Shown here in pieces: positions 42,720 through 55,295 of a DNA stretch of 64,000 nucleotides. The notes under the pieces are model-generated. The model had not been told where the DNA came from. It saw only the letters and a program-made list of their open reading frames with translations, and did not search any database. Location: the NCBI RefSeq assembly GCF_018143015.1, contig NC_054746.1:17723532-17787531 (forward strand). Direction: 5' to 3'. The DNA comes from Lytechinus variegatus. Taxonomy: Eukaryota > Echinodermata > Echinoidea > Temnopleuroida > Toxopneustidae. The first letter of the stretch is position 1; every line of letters starts with the position of its first letter. The translations under genes were made by a program, and so were the position numbers.

Positions 42720-44090
42720 TGGGTACTGTACAAAGTGTAGAAGGTAATCAAAATTTAGGCCAAGATGAACCTTATTAATGCCTCGATATTTAAATTTTAA
42801 TGTTCCATCGTCAACCGTCATTATTTCAATTACCTTTTTGTACACTGTACAGGCACACAAGAGCATGCAGAAATTATCAAGATTGAAATGTAAAAACCTT
42901 GATTATTTCAGCTTATACTTCAAGAACGTCATATTTTGGCTAGCAGCAGTCAAGCCTGCCGTACTCTACAAAATCCGATACAATTCATTTTAACAAATAG
43001 CATTTTCCATTTAAATGTGAACGAATAAAATGATTTTAGTTTAGCATAATGCTGGAATACTAAATTTAGAATTATGCTTTGCTACAAATCGGCATAAAGT
43101 CACAGCTGATGACGTTATGATTTGGAGTTGTATTTGCTTTTATTTCCTGTAGGGAGGTTTGAAATAGACTAGAAATTGTTTTTGTCATCACTATTCAGAG
43201 CTTTAATCTTGGCTTATTTACGTTTTATAGTTGGAATTGCTTCAAAAAATCAGATTGTACCAGATTTTTTAAGTGTGCAGCAGGCTTAACAGACTTCCCC
43301 TCCACCCAACCAGATTCTGGTTAAATGTTGCAAAGTGGATTGAAATTTATGGCAAACTTTTCCTTTAAAAAAATATGGCAGTCAATACTGCATTATATTG
43401 TTATTTTGAGATGAAATATTTCAATATCCATCCAAATGAAAAAAAACTTGGTCAATTTTAATGTTTTCCATTGTCTAAAAAAAGAAAATTAAGAGCAAAT
43501 TATCGAGTCGTTAGTAAATACCTCAATAACAATGCACTTTGCAGCATTCAAAGAATAAATACATTTAGAAATAAGGGGACACTTTGTTTTACATGAGTGA
43601 ACTTCACGAAAGAGCAATATTTTGTTTATTAATTTTGTAATATTCTAGATTTGTTTGAAGAATATTTTGCATATTTTATGACAATAAGCTGCATATTTTT
43701 CCACATTTTGTATTCGTTAATATTAATCAAGAGATGTAGTATATATATATAGGGAATTAATAAAGCAAAAATCACTCCAAAGTGGCAATGCCAAAGGTTA
43801 TACTTAAACGTTGGACAAAGTTTAGTTTTGCGATATTTCTTTCATTCTTATCGTAAAGTTTTGCATCCAAGGACTAATGGAGTTTGTTAATTATTTTGCT
43901 AAGGTGATTGTTGTTCACTGTATGTCATGAAGTTCACTCTCTTTCCCAAGAGCTGTGTGAAAATGGGGCAAAGAAGATGTACATAAAGGGGCTTTCAATA
44001 TTGGTCGCTCAACTGCTTCTGCAAAATATAATGTAACCAAATGGTCGCACAACCAAGTTTGAAAGTCCCTTAGGGGGTAGATCACTATTC
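42720..44090. other. Non-coding stretch, no gene recognised
   Basis: A+T-rich. No supported exon or repeat boundary was seen. Confidence 0.45.
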
Positions 44091-44092
44091 CT

Positions 44093-44275
44093 CAGAGGGG
44101 GGGGGGGATAGAATGAGAGGTAAAAGAAGAAAGACAAATAGAGAGAGAGATGGTGGGATGAAGATAGCCCCCCCCCCCCCGAAAGAGAGATGTGAGAGAA
44201 AGGGTGAGAAAGAGATGTGGGAATATGAGAGAGAATGAGAGAAATAGAAGGAGTGAGGAAGGGATGCAGAAAAGG
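44093..44275. repeat. Purine-rich low-complexity tract
   Basis: GAGAGA/GAAAGAGAGATG words between a G-run (44096-44107) and a C-run (about 44168-44180). Open frames on the minus strand here are Ser/Leu/Pro artefacts. Confidence 0.85.
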
Positions 44276-45418
44276 TGAGATAATGAAATTGTTTGATAAA
44301 GAAAGATGACAAAGTCATGGGTAAAGTTGGATATGATTGACCTTGAGTAATAGCCCAACATCAATCGGATGAGAATATTTCAATTTGATCGAGATGAAAT
44401 GATGAATGAAAATACAACAAATGTGAAAGGAGAGGGTGGGGGACAAGATTTGTATGAAACGAGAATAAATGCAAGTAGCCAAGAGGAGGTGTAACACCAT
44501 CGTTTAATGATCATTTTTTGATATTGCAAGATGCTCTCCTCTATCAGATGATACAACATTGCGAGACAGATTACTGACCTTAATTGTCCATGGTGCCAAA
44601 AATGACTTGCCCCAATGAAGGAAATGTTCACAGTAAAAGCAGCAATTGAATACTCCAAATTACTTGCTCCTCGCATTTTTTTTTGTGATTATGTTATAAA
44701 ACTTATTACCAAAAGTGCAATATTCTATTTGTAAGATTACTAACATGACTAATGTGTAATTATCATTAGGATCTTCAATACATAAAAATAAATACAAATA
44801 ATGAATAGGGATTTGACTCAATTACCAGCATTTTGACTAAGAAAGTATGACTCTGAAAACAGGCAGACAAATTGTTAATTTCAAAAGTCACGTTGTTAAA
44901 AGATATTGCATATCCAGCTTATTATTCACATGAAAAAGATTAATTTAGAACTATTCTTTAGTTGTAATGACTAAACCAATGATATGTCGATGTTCGTAAC
45001 TACTTATTTTTTGTACTTCATGTAGAAAGTTTGGTCAAGCTCTTGCTTTATTACACATAACCTTTTGAATGGAATCCACAATTACATCACACATAACCAC
45101 ATACATGTATGCAATGAGCGATTATTCGATTGTGAGTACTCAATTCAGATTGCTGCTTGAATTGTGTCCATTATTTTGGCGCAAGCCGTTTTTTTTTACC
45201 TCCTGGACGAAAAGTCATCTGAAATAGAAGACTTTAGAGTATCTATCAATACCAAAAAATCTCATTCATACACAGAAACATAGTTTTCCACAAATTCACA
45301 TTTTTTGAGAGGTGGGGGGATTCACAGTGTAGTGTCAATGGACAATAATTGTCGAGGCTAAAATGACCAAAATGGGTCAAAATACTTTCGACAATGTTAC
45401 ATGGAAAGTATTCATTTA

Positions 45419-46042
45419 GGGTTGTTTTACAATCAGGGCATACACATCCGTCTCATTTTAGGAGTGGCTACTTATGGACAGAAATTGATTTGACAATTCC
45501 TTGGAATGTGGAATGAGAGAGAATAAGAGGATGTATGGAAGTAAACATCTTCAGTTTGTCGCATATAACATTATGCTACTTAATTTTCCTCAAAGACAAA
45601 GATGTTATTCAAGTAATGTTTAACAATGCATAAAAACGCCAAATTTGGAGGGGATATTTATGGACAAAATTGACACCCTCTTTTTTGGGTTAATAGTCAC
45701 GAAAATCACCTTATCTGTAACTTTTGGGGTTTTCAACTATTTTAAACAACCGCATTTCAATTATTAATACTGATTGGTAAACACTTCTAGTGAGAGGGTT
45801 CGACATTGAAAGAACAAAAAAAAAACACGAATTGGGGCAGTATTTTTTGCCCTAAAATGCCAGATAATTTAAGGTCAATTTTGAGAAGTAAACGTGTATC
45901 TCAGCATTTTTTCTCTTGTAGGTTGATCTAAGTTTCAGTAGTGCCTAATAAGATTACCATCATAGATTTGAAATTACATTTCACATATATTTTTATGATT
46001 CACATGATACCCCCTTTCATACTCAAGATTGTAAAACAACCC
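45419..46042. mobile_element. MITE with 16-bp perfect TIRs and TTA duplication (Harbinger-like)
   Basis: GGGTTGTTTTACAATC at 45419-45434 is exactly inverted at 46027-46042. TTA flanks both sides (45416-45418 and 46043-46045). A 3-bp TTA/TWA duplication is typical of PIF/Harbinger elements. The interior has TTATGGACA.AAATTGA twice and no transposase. Confidence 0.82.
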
Positions 46043-46188
46043 TTAGTAAACACTTAACAGAAATAAATTCCACCTTATAACGATTATCATTCTCTTTGGA
46101 TAAATAAGAATGATGTAAATGACCATTGTGCTGATCTACAGTGATCAAAATTTATCACAAGCTCATAAATAGGATCATTGAGATCAGG

Positions 46189-46441
46189 GGCCCATCTTAC
46201 AAAGAATTTGCGATTGGCCTGATCAATCGCAACTATGGAAAGCCAGCAACGTCAACATCTAAAATACACGTTTATTTAAAAGATTTTTTTATAAATGACA
46301 TGTATTCATACTCACAACATTCACTGTTTTTTCTTGACAGTTCAATAATCCCCTTTTTTGTTTTCAAAATTATGACATTGATGGGTTTTCATATACTTGA
46401 GATTGATCGGATTAATCGTAACTCTTTGTGAGACGTGGGCC
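46189..46441. mobile_element. MITE with GGCCCA..ACAAAG ends
   Basis: GGCCCATCTTACAAAGA..TTGCGATTG at the left pairs with ..TAATCGTAACTCTTTGTGAGACGTGGGCC at the right, with a 2-base gap. The interior has no gene. Confidence 0.75.
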
Positions 46442-47275
46442 TATGATGTATGTAGAATCATCACATTACTCTACATCAGAAAGCCTTGAAACGTGAACCC
46501 ATCTAACAATAATCACCAAGGAAACCATCGTAATCTTGAACTTGCAACACATATTTTTGTAAAAACTCCTTTATACTTCTAAACAGAATATTGACAGCTT
46601 TTCCCAGTAACGATTTTATTGACATACACTGTATATGTATAGTTTTCATAGACACCGGCACAGACATTTAGCACGTTATTAAGGTTGTCAAAATAATTAG
46701 ATATTGGTCAAAATAATTTTGGTATGTTTTATGTAAAGTATTAACACTTGCACCAATTTTAAGTTTTTAAACACACATTTATACTAATTTTATGCATGAT
46801 TTGAACTATTTTCAAACAGATTGAAATGATTTTGATCGATTATTGGGAAGATGGGAGCAACGGTAGCATAACAAACCAAAGGCTCTTGTATAATATGCGG
46901 TCATAATACTCTCCAATTTAAGAACGGAAGAGAATAAATCCCGTTAAAGTCTTTCATTTTGTGTGTCCTTCATGGGAACAAACAGCCAAGAAGTCTTTGT
47001 CTAAAATTACTGGATCAAAACAGCAGTTTCGTCCTTGACTCTGGACAAACGATTATCATTTGCAATTTTTCGTCAGCTCCGAAAATTAGTACGAAACTGC
47101 TGTTCCATTTCACCAATTTTCGACAAATTAAGTCCTCCCAGCAGCCGTACTTCGATTTTGTCATTCATTTGACGAGCATTTTCAATACTGTGTTATTGAA
47201 CCCTCCGTACAACGCGGAGCGAAAACGTTACATAATACAGCACGGGAATTTCCTCAAGAACGATAAATACCTAAA

Positions 47276-47437
47276 CTGGGCTCCGTAACACAAAGATTAG
47301 CGATCAATCGCTAAATCGACTGACCAATCATTATCAATGTTACACGCGCATTAGGTTTAAAATATTGACCAGGGACCAATCAGAGCGGTTTTTTCATATT
47401 TGCAATTCATCGCAAACCTTTGTGTTACGGAGCCCAG
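47276..47437. mobile_element. 162-bp MITE with perfect 20-bp TIRs
   Basis: CTGGGCTCCGTAACACAAAG at 47276-47295 is exactly inverted at 47418-47437. Subterminal GCGAT words also pair. Its TIR motif (ending ACAAAG) recalls the element at 46189. The target duplication is unclear. Confidence 0.88.
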
Positions 47438-47554
47438 AATTCAGTTCGAGCATCTATAGGCCCTGTCTATAGGTAATGTAAATTTTGCTACAAGCATGGT
47501 GAGACGGATGTTATGTTACCTCGTCCTTTACATCATTTTACCTGAATAACGCCA

Positions 47555-47779
47555 CTACATTGAAATTAGTAACGTTGTCGCATGTGTGGAAGGCGACACG
47601 ATTTTGGTTGACCTGTTTTGATCAACAAATCTTGTATATTGTACAAAGCATTTTTGAACGTCCTCGAGAACATTCCCGTTATGTAACGTAAAGTCACGCG
47701 GGCCGCGGATGACCAACGTCCTGGATTGATCAATCCTCACCATGATGAGTCTGCATCGATCGGGTAAATTTGTAACCAC
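47555..47779 (-). CDS. Candidate exon of unknown gene next to a CRE
   Basis: The minus strand keeps a 74-codon frame: MVTNLPDRCRLIMVRIDQSR, then TLVIRGPRDFTLHNGNVLED, VQKCFVQYTRFVDQNR and more. A donor-like AAAACAG|GTCAAC occurs inside it. A perfect CRE, TGACGTCA, lies upstream at about 47902, and a donor-like CTTACG|GTGAGA lies near 47925. CpG content is higher than in the surroundings. The composition looks coding but I recognise no family, and length alone is not significant. Confidence 0.25.
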   Translation of the reverse strand: MVTNLPDRCRLIMVRIDQSRTLVIRGPRDFTLHNGNVLEDVQKCFVQYTRFVDQNRSTKIVSPSTHATTLLISM

Positions 47780-47999
47780 TGTATCGGCTTGGTGTATCCC
47801 TCAACCAAAGTCCACTGCCCAGACCCTATATTCCCCCTATATTCCTCCTCCCGGTAAAACTGGCTCATCTCAAGTGGGGAAATCGGATTGGCCGTTCAAT
47901 AATGACGTCAGACCTCATTCTCACCGTAAGATTACCACATGCGGATGCCTTCCAAGCAACATCATCTTGTCCACCTGATAACCTCTTCCATTACTCGTT

Positions 48000-48990
48000 G
48001 AGCAGATCGCAGGTCCATGGTCACATGTACACACGATTGAGCAAGAGCCATTTTCCACTTAACAATTGGCATAATTGAGGCTCAGATCAGTCAGATGTAC
48101 ATGGATCAGGTGGTCATCAATCGTATTCAATGTGATATAAGTCTTGGTCGATACCAGGTTAATTCTTACGCTGATGGAAACAGAAAAGGAAAAGGAGTGA
48201 AACAGTATTACACAATTATGACCTCCAACAATAATTAGACATACAGAGCCTCTTTCATAGAGTTACAACTAGCCTATGGTAAATTCTCATTATATATGTT
48301 ATGGAAACTACTATGATAACAGAGCTTAGCAGCAAATCGCCATCAAGGTTTCCATGGTAGTTACAACAATGACAAAGTTAATCATGTGTTGCCATATAGT
48401 AACAAATAATTGTGGAAAATCTAGGTAAAAGTCTTGCGGATATCGAACGTCTTCCTTAGTTTTTGACAAGCGCTCCTGGTATTTGAAACAAACATTTTGT
48501 CTTGAGCGACATGCAAGATCCATTTTCCAAATGTGTTGGAAAATGCATTTCCATGGTAATGACATATTAAAGCATTAAGATCGAATCACTTGTTCAGTTT
48601 ATGACCTGTGTCCCTGAAATTTGGTACATGAAGTAAAGGTGTATTTGTGTCAGAAATTGTGTTGCCATTTTACAGCATAAATTAGTTCATGACCAGTACT
48701 CGTGAAAATTGGTACAAACAATTAATTGTCTCGGTGTAAAGAAATGCGTTAAGACCAATTTCCAAATGTGTTGGTAAATTGTGTTGCTAATAAAACACAT
48801 TAGGAAACTATCCAAAACACGGAACGAGAGAAAGTATGTTTAAAGTGTTGTGAGAGAAGAAATCGTGAAGAGTGCTTGTCATATTTCGCAATAGCTGTAA
48901 AATGCCACTGAAAAGCCTTGCATCTGATTGGAAGAGAGGGGAAGAGAGTAACAGTCTCAGTAAAAAATCACTTACTTGCACTTAATAAAA
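48000..48990. other. Non-coding stretch, no gene recognised
   Basis: Contains two partial copies of TTTCCAAATGTGTTGG (near 48526 and 48759) and several CCATGGTA words. No supported exon. Confidence 0.45.
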
Positions 48991-48993
48991 CTA

Positions 48994-49859
48994 AAGGGGT
49001 AAGGCAGGGTAAGATGAGCATAGGGGCAAGTTGAGCCACCATCCCCAGGCCAATAATGAATGAGTCAGAAATTGTGGTGGTGTCATGTATTGATGACCCA
49101 TTACATAACCCTTTATCCCACCACATTGTTTTCGACTTTGAAAAAAAAGTACTTTTTTTAGAGGGAAAAATACAAATTTCAGCAAAAATAGGAAAGAAGG
49201 GTGTAAAATAGTGCTTTTTACCCACACACGTCTTTAAATAAAACAAAGAAATAAGAATTGTTAGTCCAGGTATGGATCTTATTCTTGCCATAGTCTTTTA
49301 CATGATGGATGCTTAAGATATGTGTGGATGTGAAAATATCGCATTAAGTTCAGACTGGGGTACTTTGAGCCAGCCAACATGGGGCAAGTTGAGCCATGGT
49401 AATTCTCATGGTAATGTATAATAATAAATAAAAAAAAAACCTTGAAAAGCCATTGATTTGCAGGCAGAAAGGTGCAAATTCACATGGCAGTTTTTTTACT
49501 TTTAGAGGATGTTAGTATTTATAGAGAATTAGCAAGTGAAGACTTGAAATTAAAATATTGACATGCTGGTTCTTCCCGCATACATTTTGTACATAGGTTT
49601 TGTGGCTCAACTTACCCCTGAAGGTGGCACAACTTACCCACAGATGGGGCAAGTTGACCCATTTGACATCGTTTTTTTCAAAGGTCACAATGAATTTCAT
49701 TATGGGGTGTAGAAAGTTACATATAGGTGGAAAATATTTCCCAAGAATCAAATTTAAAGGCAAGGTACTTATTTCTATATTATCAGTCATATCAATTCTA
49801 ACATGCAAAATGCAAAAAGTGTCACAACTTACCCCGCCCGGGACCCCGCCTTCCCCTAC
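48994..49859 (+). mobile_element. GGGGTAAGTTGAGC element, left copy
   Basis: It starts GGGGTAAGGCAGGGTAAG and ends CTTACCCCGCC..CCGCCTTCCCCTA, so the ends are inverted. Inside, GGGGCAAGTTGAGCCA or its complement recurs several times near both ends. It is about 866 bp and homologous over its length, inverted, to 52254-53118. No transposase is encoded. Confidence 0.8.
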
Positions 49860-50446
49860 TCTCCTGAGCTGCACTTGCAATGCTTTTCTTTATCAGACAC
49901 CAGGTCTCATGAGAATATAATTTTGAAATGGGTCTCAAACCTATGACCTTCACATCCAGAACCAAAATCAGCTAAAGATGCAAGCCGTATGGATTTTCGC
50001 CGTGTATTTACCCTATATAAAGAGAAAAATGACAACGTTAAAAATACTACATCCACAAGAGCCTCACTTCAGGCAAAACAATCGTGACCCAACCGAACAT
50101 TATTTTCACAGGCATATTGGGCCGAAGACTTAAAGACATTTCAGATTTCACAAACTTCCAAACTGAAGAAAAAGAAATAATTGTAAGATTGTTCAACATT
50201 GAATGTGATTCGTATTACATACCATGAATATGATATGCTATGAAAATGTCATTCTGATAAAGTACGCAATAAGCACTTTATAAGAAAGTATAGACTAATC
50301 ATCAGTAAATGTGCCCACATTTCATGCAAATTATCGGAAGAAAAGAGGCTAATATTTCCTTTCTGATTTCCACCATAGGGTTAGGCTTACTCATTCCGTT
50401 TTCCCCATCACATGCAGTGTCACTCAATTTTTTTCTGTACAATCAT

Positions 50447-50775
50447 GGGCGGAAATCACAGGGGGACGCGTCCCCCCCCCCACCTACCCAAAATATAGGG
50501 GGATATCAGAATATCAGATAACCCCCTACTATGTTTGGTCTTTTATGATGGAAAGAAATAAATCATTCAAAATCGAAATAAAACATGTATTTTGGACGAG
50601 ATGACCTTACTTTTTGGGTGATAACCTTTTTTTTTGGGGGGGGGGGGGGCTTGTCAAATTTATTTTGGTCGAAACGACCTTACATTTGGGAAGATAACCT
50701 TTTTTTTCTTTCTTTTTGGCTTGTCAAATTTTCCAGCCCCTGGTCCCCCTTACCTATGGGGAAAGACTTCCGCCC
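50447..50775. mobile_element. MITE-like repeat with GGGCGGAARTC ends
   Basis: GGGCGGAAATC at the left pairs with GACTTCCGCCC at the right. The interior has two tandem partial copies of TTTTGG(A/T)CGA..GACCTTAC.TTTGGG.GATAACC plus CTTGTCAAATT, with C- and G-runs. A related fragment lies at about 52065-52250. Confidence 0.6.
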
Positions 50776-50779
50776 TTGT

Positions 50780-52064
50780 GTACAATTCAACTTATGTAAA
50801 CGAAATTGATTAAAAATGTACTCAGCCATAACAGTTTTACTCAAGTATTTGTGAGAATTTTTGTACAACACAAGCTCACCTTATTTTTAGTAGCATCCAG
50901 TATATGCCTACATGAAGACACCATGCGCTATAAAAGTAGTTAGATTGAAGTCAAAGTTCAGTCCAATCATACTGAAAAAGAAAATAAATATAGTAACACA
51001 AATGAAATGATCCGCCAAATATATATTCTGGAATTATTTTGTTCACATGCATATTATTAGTATTATCATTACCATTTCCATCAATATTGTTATTATATTG
51101 TTATTTATATTATTTTATTAAACAAAGACTTTTAGTAGGAATTTGTGATCACGATGCCATTATGCCATTAATATAGGCACATAATGCGGGCGCGAAGCGC
51201 TTGCTGAAATACCTAATGTTCAATGTGGGATATACGCATATTTCCTTACAAATCATGCGAGCGGGAAACAGGAGCTCATTTTTAAAAACTGCATGTTTTG
51301 TGAAATCAAGCGAAACTTTAAAATATGTTAGAACAGGTAGAAAACATCACTTTGCTCATAACGTGTATGAAGCATATATAACACAATTGTAAATGAACTT
51401 TTGAAGATGGCCCACATTGTAAATATAATGATTGAAAACTACTGATCCATTACTCTTATATACTATTGTTTCAATGATTGATCTTATTTATACCTGCTTC
51501 TTTTGAGGTATACCTCCATGTTTTAAACTGATATCTTACCTTTCTTTCCAATACACTATTTACATTTTCTTGTAGAAACTTGAAAACTTCTCTCTTTACA
51601 TTTGTTTCATATTATTATGTTGAATACTGTATTTTACATGTCTTACTTCGCAACACCTGCTTGTACACATATTTTATTTTTCATGACGAATGTTTTGGTG
51701 ATATGCAGATGACGGCGATTACTTTTCTACTTCATTACACTTCAACTGTAGACATTTTTTGCAGAGTTTTGACTTCAGTTAATTTACTCTGGAGTATACT
51801 TGTAACTCAGAACTTTGAATTAATAACTTTATCACAAAATTGGTTTAAATAATCATCTCCCCTCTGACGGAGATGATTTGAAAATTCATTTAAAAGGGGG
51901 ATTTGAAAATCTTTGATATGAATTGATAAAACTTTATGTGTAATAAAAAAATAACGAGGTAGTGGAACGGGAAGATAATTATGTACATGTAGGCCTACAT
52001 AATCCATTGAATTATGCAGAACTGACTCGTAAGTTGTTTAAAAATCATTTAAAATCATACTGCC
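50780..52064. other. Non-coding stretch between the inverted elements
   Basis: A+T-rich. It includes GCGGGCGCGAAGCGCTTGCTG at 51187-51207, inverted relative to the copy at 2141-2165. No gene was recognised. Confidence 0.45.
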
Positions 52065-52253
52065 CCCCCCCCCCATTTAAGAGACACAAAAAGAAAAAAA
52101 TTGTAATGTAAACATGCCGTTAAAAAAAAGGGGGGGGGAACCCCTCCCCTTTTTTTTTATTGAAAGTGAATACCTTTTTTTTTTGCTTGTCAAATTTTCT
52201 CGAGAAAATGCCCCCCCCCCTTTGGAAAATCCTGCAATCGCCCCTGTGCTGTA

Positions 52254-53118
52254 TAGGGGAAGGCGGGGTAAGTTGTGACAGTTTTTGCTTTTTGCATGTT
52301 AGAATTGATATGATTACTAATCTTGTCGAAATAAGTACCTTGCCTTGAAATTCAATTCTTCTGAAATATTTTCCACCTATATATAACTCTCTATCCCCAC
52401 ACTGAAAGTCATCGTGACCTTTGAAAAAAACAATGTCAAATGGCTCAACTTGCCCCATATATGGGGTAAGTTTGAGCCACCTTCTGGGGTAAGTTGGGCC
52501 ACAAAAACTATGTACAAAATGTATGAGGGGAAAACCAGCATGTCAATTTTTTGTTTAAAGTCTTTTTACTTGCTAATTCTCTATAAATACTAACATCCTT
52601 TAAAAGGAAAAGAGCAGTCATGTAAATTTACTCCTTTCAGCCAGCATTTCAATCGATTTTTATGGTTTGTTTGTTTTTTAAGATACATTACCATAGGAAT
52701 TACCATGGCTCAACTTGCCCCATGCTGTTTGGCTCAACTTACCCCAGTCCGAACTTAGTGCGATAATTTTGTATCCACACATTTATTATGCATCCATCAT
52801 ATAAAAGACTATGACAAGAATGAAGATCCATACCTGGACTAATAATGTTGTTATCATGTATTTATTATATTTAAAGATGTGTGTGTTTATAAAGCACTTA
52901 TCTATTTCACACTCTTTTTTACTTTTTTGGCTGAAATTCTTATTTTACCCTCTAAAAAACTACTTTTTGTTTCAAAGTTGAAAACAATGTGGTGGGGTTA
53001 GGGGTTATGCTATGGGTCATCAATACATGACACCACCACAATGTCTGACTCATTCATTGCTGGCCTGGGCCTGGTGGCTCAACTTGCCCCTATGCTCAAC
53101 TTACCCCGCCTTCCCCTA
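52254..53118 (-). mobile_element. GGGGTAAGTTGAGC element, right inverted copy
   Basis: The ends TAGGGGAAGGCGGGGTAAGT and ACTTACCCCGCCTTCCCCTA are perfect 20-bp inverted repeats, longer if one mismatch is allowed. If the element is taken to start at GGGG, TA flanks both sides, which would suit a TA-targeting (Tc1/mariner-like) system. It is the better-preserved copy. Confidence 0.85.
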
Positions 53119-53942
53119 CCGTCCTCCGGGACATGATGTATTTTTCTTTTCTAATTTTCCCATGTGTCACACAATAATTAATCAATATTAATTCATACAA
53201 CTGCTTTAATATGGGAGATATGAATCAAAACTTGACACATACTGGTATCAATTCTTATTAATTAATTAAATCTTGGTCGATTTCAATTAAGATGGATGCA
53301 CATTTAATTCAAAAGAAGAAACATACTTTCACCGCGGAAAAAAAGTCATCTTCATACTTCATCATCTGCTTATCAAAAAATGAATTCCTATGAGGATCCG
53401 TAAAATTTGTCTCTTGAAAACGAGGTTGTGCCACAACCTAAAAATAACCTAGTATACTAATACTAACCTCGCAATACGCGTGAGTGGCCACAACCTATAC
53501 TATTCAGTGAAAAGTAATATCTAAAATTTTGCGACATCATCCTTAAAAATGTATAAAAACCGATTATAAACCTTGTCCTTAAATCAAATTTCGCAAACCC
53601 CGGTCATTGGCACTTTAGGTGAATTGGCAAATACCCGTTTCTTTGAGCCATTTTGAAAATGTTTCAAAAGCTGTTAACACTGTTTTGAACATTAAGCTTA
53701 TTATCATTTTACTTACCCGGTCATAATTAAACTGGTGTTTGAAATCAATCCTGAGATTTGTAGTATTTTCTCTCAGCACGTGCATATCCAATTTTCTGTC
53801 AGATGTGCCGGTACCAGTCCTATATGTCCGCTGTTTAATGTCTGCGGTCTCACGGCGCCTTATTTGGCAAAAGACATTCCTTTAGAAACCTTCAGACATG
53901 TCAGAAGGGACATCATTCCTATATATGACCTCTACGACATGT

Positions 53943-54237
53943 TCAAGAACAACAACTAACTCTCCAATTTAGCGGTACACATTCCAAGCTCTTGTTAATT
54001 TCCCTTCTCCAGTGTGCAGGGTTACATGGAAATACACTTGTTTTTAAATCCATGTGACACCTTTTCCTTCGCCTGTCCTCCTCAATGAATTGAATATTTA
54101 TGATTTTAATCAACAATAACCACTTGATGGACGAATCCAACATGCTGTCTTATACGATGCCGATCTAAAGCAGAGGAATAAGAAAATGAAGTTTCTTTTG
54201 TTGTAGCTTGCATTCTTGTACGTAGTTCGAACTCACC
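53943..54237 (-). CDS. Candidate two-exon small gene of unknown function
   Basis: A minus-strand donor (GGGCAG|GTGAGT, exon end 54237) and acceptor (CCTCTGCTTTAG|, exon start 54164) would remove a 72-nt intron. The second exon opens with an ATG at 54143. It encodes 66 residues, starting MLDSSIKWLLLIKIINIQFI, then EEDRRRKRCH and a Cys/Trp-containing tail, with a stop at 53943. An E2F-like TTTCCCGCC and a CRE-like TTACGTCAC lie upstream. No family was recognised. The hydrophobic start could be a membrane or signal segment. Confidence 0.25.
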
Positions 54238-54258
54238 TGCCCGTCAGCTTATTCAAAA

Positions 54259-54366
54259 TTTCCCGCCATTCATTTTGCTCGTTTTTCGCACCAGTGCACG
54301 TATTCACAGAGTCATTATTGTGGGCGGTATCGTGTATTACGTCACTCAGGCAAAGTTTTGGCGGAA
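54259..54366. promoter_or_regulatory. Promoter-like cluster: E2F- and CRE-like sites
   Basis: TTTCCCGCC at 54259-54267, TTACGTCAC at 54337-54345, GGGCGG at 54322-54327 and TTTTGGCGGAA at 54356-54366 lie within about 110 bp. This fits a bidirectional or minus-strand promoter. Confidence 0.35.
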
Positions 54367-55295
54367 TCATTTGCAGCACATGATTTGAGTTCCAACGTTA
54401 TTTCGAGTCCAGGAATTCATATAGGAAAGACAGAAAATTCCAATGAAATTATATATTTTTCCTCTCCAAAACTGTTGATTATTTTGATACCACTAGAATC
54501 CTTGACGTCAGAAATGGTGGTTAAGGTGCAAAAATTAGGATTCTAGGTTATTTTAAGCGTTTAGAAGTAGAAATAATGTCGAATATCCCCCTATATTTTG
54601 GCGGCCATTTCCAATATTGCGGCCATTAAAGGGATCAATGCAATTGAAAACATTGCTATTCTGATTCATTATAAAATAATGTTCCAAATGTACAGTTCTC
54701 AATCCCCTCCCCCCCCAAAAAAAAAAAAATCCTGTGAAATTACATCATAGTGAAACCTACGTACTGTAAAGAAGTATGCAGCATGTTGGGCACTCATGCA
54801 CAGACTCTTATTGAAAAGATATGGACAGGGGACAATCACTAATAATCCAGTAACAAAACAGTTAATACCACGACATGGTCTTAGGTCAAATATCTGACAT
54901 TTGAACTTGTTCATAAGAACAGAAAAACACGCCAAATGATCAGTGAAAGCGTGTACGACATTGATGTAACATTAACCTTTGATCATATTATTAATTTTGC
55001 AACACATAATTCGACATTATTTCAATGTAAGTTTGAGTCTGGTAATTCGTAAAGAAAACAGAAAGTTCAATTAAAATATATTTTTCTCAACAAAGGTTGA
55101 TTGTTTTGAAACCACTAGATTCCTTGACCTTAGAAATTGAGGTTTAGGTGCAAACAATACATATCCGATCCTATCGCGGAGGCAATTTTGAAAAATCCAA
55201 GATGGGGGCCACTTTTTCGGGGTCGGTGCAAATGCGCTACGTACTCGCATCACTTAATTAGAGAAATATAAATCCCATTGCTGAATTCCAACTAA

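Noticed and set aside
44085..44364. Ser/Leu/Pro-rich frames on the minus strand
   Set aside because: Translations of a purine-rich low-complexity tract bounded by homopolymer runs.
46959..47288. 109-codon frame ending at the 47276 MITE
   Set aside because: No recognised motif and no convincing acceptor; about this many frames of such length are expected by chance in the window.
48994..53118. Long terminal repeats of a retrovirus-like element
   Set aside because: The two homologous blocks are inverted, have their own TIRs, and no gag/pol sequence lies between them.
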